A program made the translations under genes and the position numbers. From Rubrobacter sp. (GTDB taxonomy: Bacteria > Actinomycetota > Rubrobacteria > Rubrobacterales > Rubrobacteraceae): a DNA stretch of 22,254 bases. Under the pieces are notes generated by a model. The model was not told the DNA's origin, searched no databases, and saw only the letters and a list, made by a program, of their open reading frames with translations. How positions within the stretch are numbered: position 1 is the first letter of the stretch; the number at the start of each line of letters is the position of its first letter. Of the stretch, positions 21,798 to 22,254 are shown one piece after another. The stretch lies in NCBI GenBank assembly GCA_016781775.1, contig JADDPR010000537.1:1-22254 (forward strand). Reading direction: 5' to 3'.

Positions 21798-22254
21798 AAG
21801 GGGCGAGGGTCCTGCACCTTGAGACAGTTACCTGACAGTTATCAGGCGGGCCGAGTACCCTGTAGGGGTAGCGGCACATGCGTCCCGCGTGGGAGCGTAC
21901 CCCTTGTGGGAGAAGCGTTACCTTCGCAGGGGCGAGGTCGGTGAAAGTTCTTGCTTGGGACCATCTACTAAGGCCGTCCCCCGCTTCTTCGCCCTTGAGC
22001 GCAACCGGTTGCGGCAGCTTCCGGTTCGTCGCCGTAAGGCGGGATCTTTGTCGCGTCTCATACTCGAGCTTGGAGAGCTCCGTTTGCAAGGTCCGCAACC
22101 TTTTTCTCTTTCTTCTCCTTTCGATACTCCGTTCTTCGATGCGCTTCCTCTTTTCGTCGCTCATGAGTCCAGCCTTGAGGTCTCTTATCTCTTCGTCGAG
22201 GCGTCCTACAGCAGTTAGAACAAGTATTGGTCCGATGCCGGGCTTCGGGCATGA
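21798..22254. other. Terminal region without a secure gene
   Basis: After the tRNA terminator no frame on the plus strand looks coding. Small features are visible: GACAGTTA twice 5 nt apart (about 21823-21840), a hairpin CCTGA/TCAGG beside it, and TACCC/GGGTA near 21857-21871. The AT content is higher than elsewhere and pyrimidine runs occur at 22100-22130. A minus-strand frame enters from the right edge (see next entry). This could be the margin of an element inserted next to the tRNA, but no repeat of the tRNA 3' end is present in the window to show it. Confidence 0.4.
21950..22254 (-). pseudogene. Possible 3' remnant of a gene extending beyond the right edge
   Basis: On the minus strand one frame is open from the window edge and encodes a charged helical stretch (GRLDEEIRDLKAG, then about 45 residues rich in K, R and E, RTLQTELSKLEYE) that looks like a real coiled coil. 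The frame does not stop where the protein-like character fades (about 21950); it runs on through the antisense of tRNA-Gln to 21553, where the translation is implausible. This suggests a decayed or truncated gene, or chance. The 3' end given is approximate. An ATG at 22164 in this frame has no ribosome-binding site. I do not recognise the product. Confidence 0.25.

Noticed and set aside
21553..22164. 203-codon minus-strand frame through tRNA-Gln
   Set aside because: The part AEPGFEPGLSDSESLVLPL is the antisense translation of the tRNA, a well-known annotation artefact. Only the right-hand portion is kept as a doubtful remnant.
1..22254. CRISPR array, rRNA genes, insertion sequences
   Set aside because: No regularly spaced repeats, no rRNA-like sequence and no transposase motifs were seen on either strand.

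Overview
The window is GC-rich chromosomal DNA from an actinobacterium-like organism. Most genes start with GTG or TTG, genes are tightly packed with 4-bp or abutting junctions, and several genes have a -10 box placed so that the mRNA would start at or next to the start codon (leaderless), which is common in Actinobacteria. Gene content and protein style (class E/D-like sortases, a bacterial two-subunit glutamate synthase followed by coaA, a PspA-family operon) recall Rubrobacter or a relative, but that is inference, not a database result.

Layout. Positions 1-1578: 3' end of one MFS efflux permease gene and a complete paralogue overlapping it by 4 bp. 1643-1840: a small unknown protein. 1948-4418: a thiamine-diphosphate enzyme followed by a metal-dependent cyclase/amidohydrolase, probably one catabolic unit. 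4415-6418 (minus): ligA, NAD-dependent DNA ligase, convergent with and overlapping the cyclase stop. 6482-7963: two proteins with degenerate GGDEF-like folds, one soluble and one membrane-anchored. 8097-10809: a four-gene operon of a PspA/IM30 protein, a membrane-anchored coiled-coil protein, a soluble coiled-coil protein with TQV-type motifs, and a protein with a C-terminal J-domain. 10947-12327 (minus): two tandem sortases. 12397-13676: a tyrosine-recombinase-like protein lacking most catalytic residues, then a small protein with a duplicated DPKNSS motif. 13821-20707: gltB-gltD-coaA, an apparent operon for glutamate synthase and pantothenate kinase. 20768-21514 (minus): a SAM-dependent methyltransferase. 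21688-21758: tRNA-Gln(CTG) with promoter and terminator. 21798-22254: no secure gene; a frame open from the right edge on the minus strand encodes a charged helical stretch.

How the genes work together. GltB and GltD form NADPH-dependent glutamate synthase. The promoter proposed for gltB has a -35 overlapped by a perfect 7-bp inverted repeat, a possible operator. The PspA operon is the strongest candidate for an unusual system: PspA/Vipp1 proteins are ESCRT-III-like membrane-remodelling polymers, and chloroplast VIPP1 is disassembled by an Hsp70 with a dedicated J-protein, so a J-domain protein encoded in the same transcription unit suggests a built-in disassembly factor. The sortase pair and the degenerate recombinase gene diverge from a 69-bp region where -10 boxes for the two directions overlap.

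Limits: no similarity search, structure prediction or genome context was available. Domain calls rest on visible motifs, and promoter calls rest on hexamer matches and spacing only.
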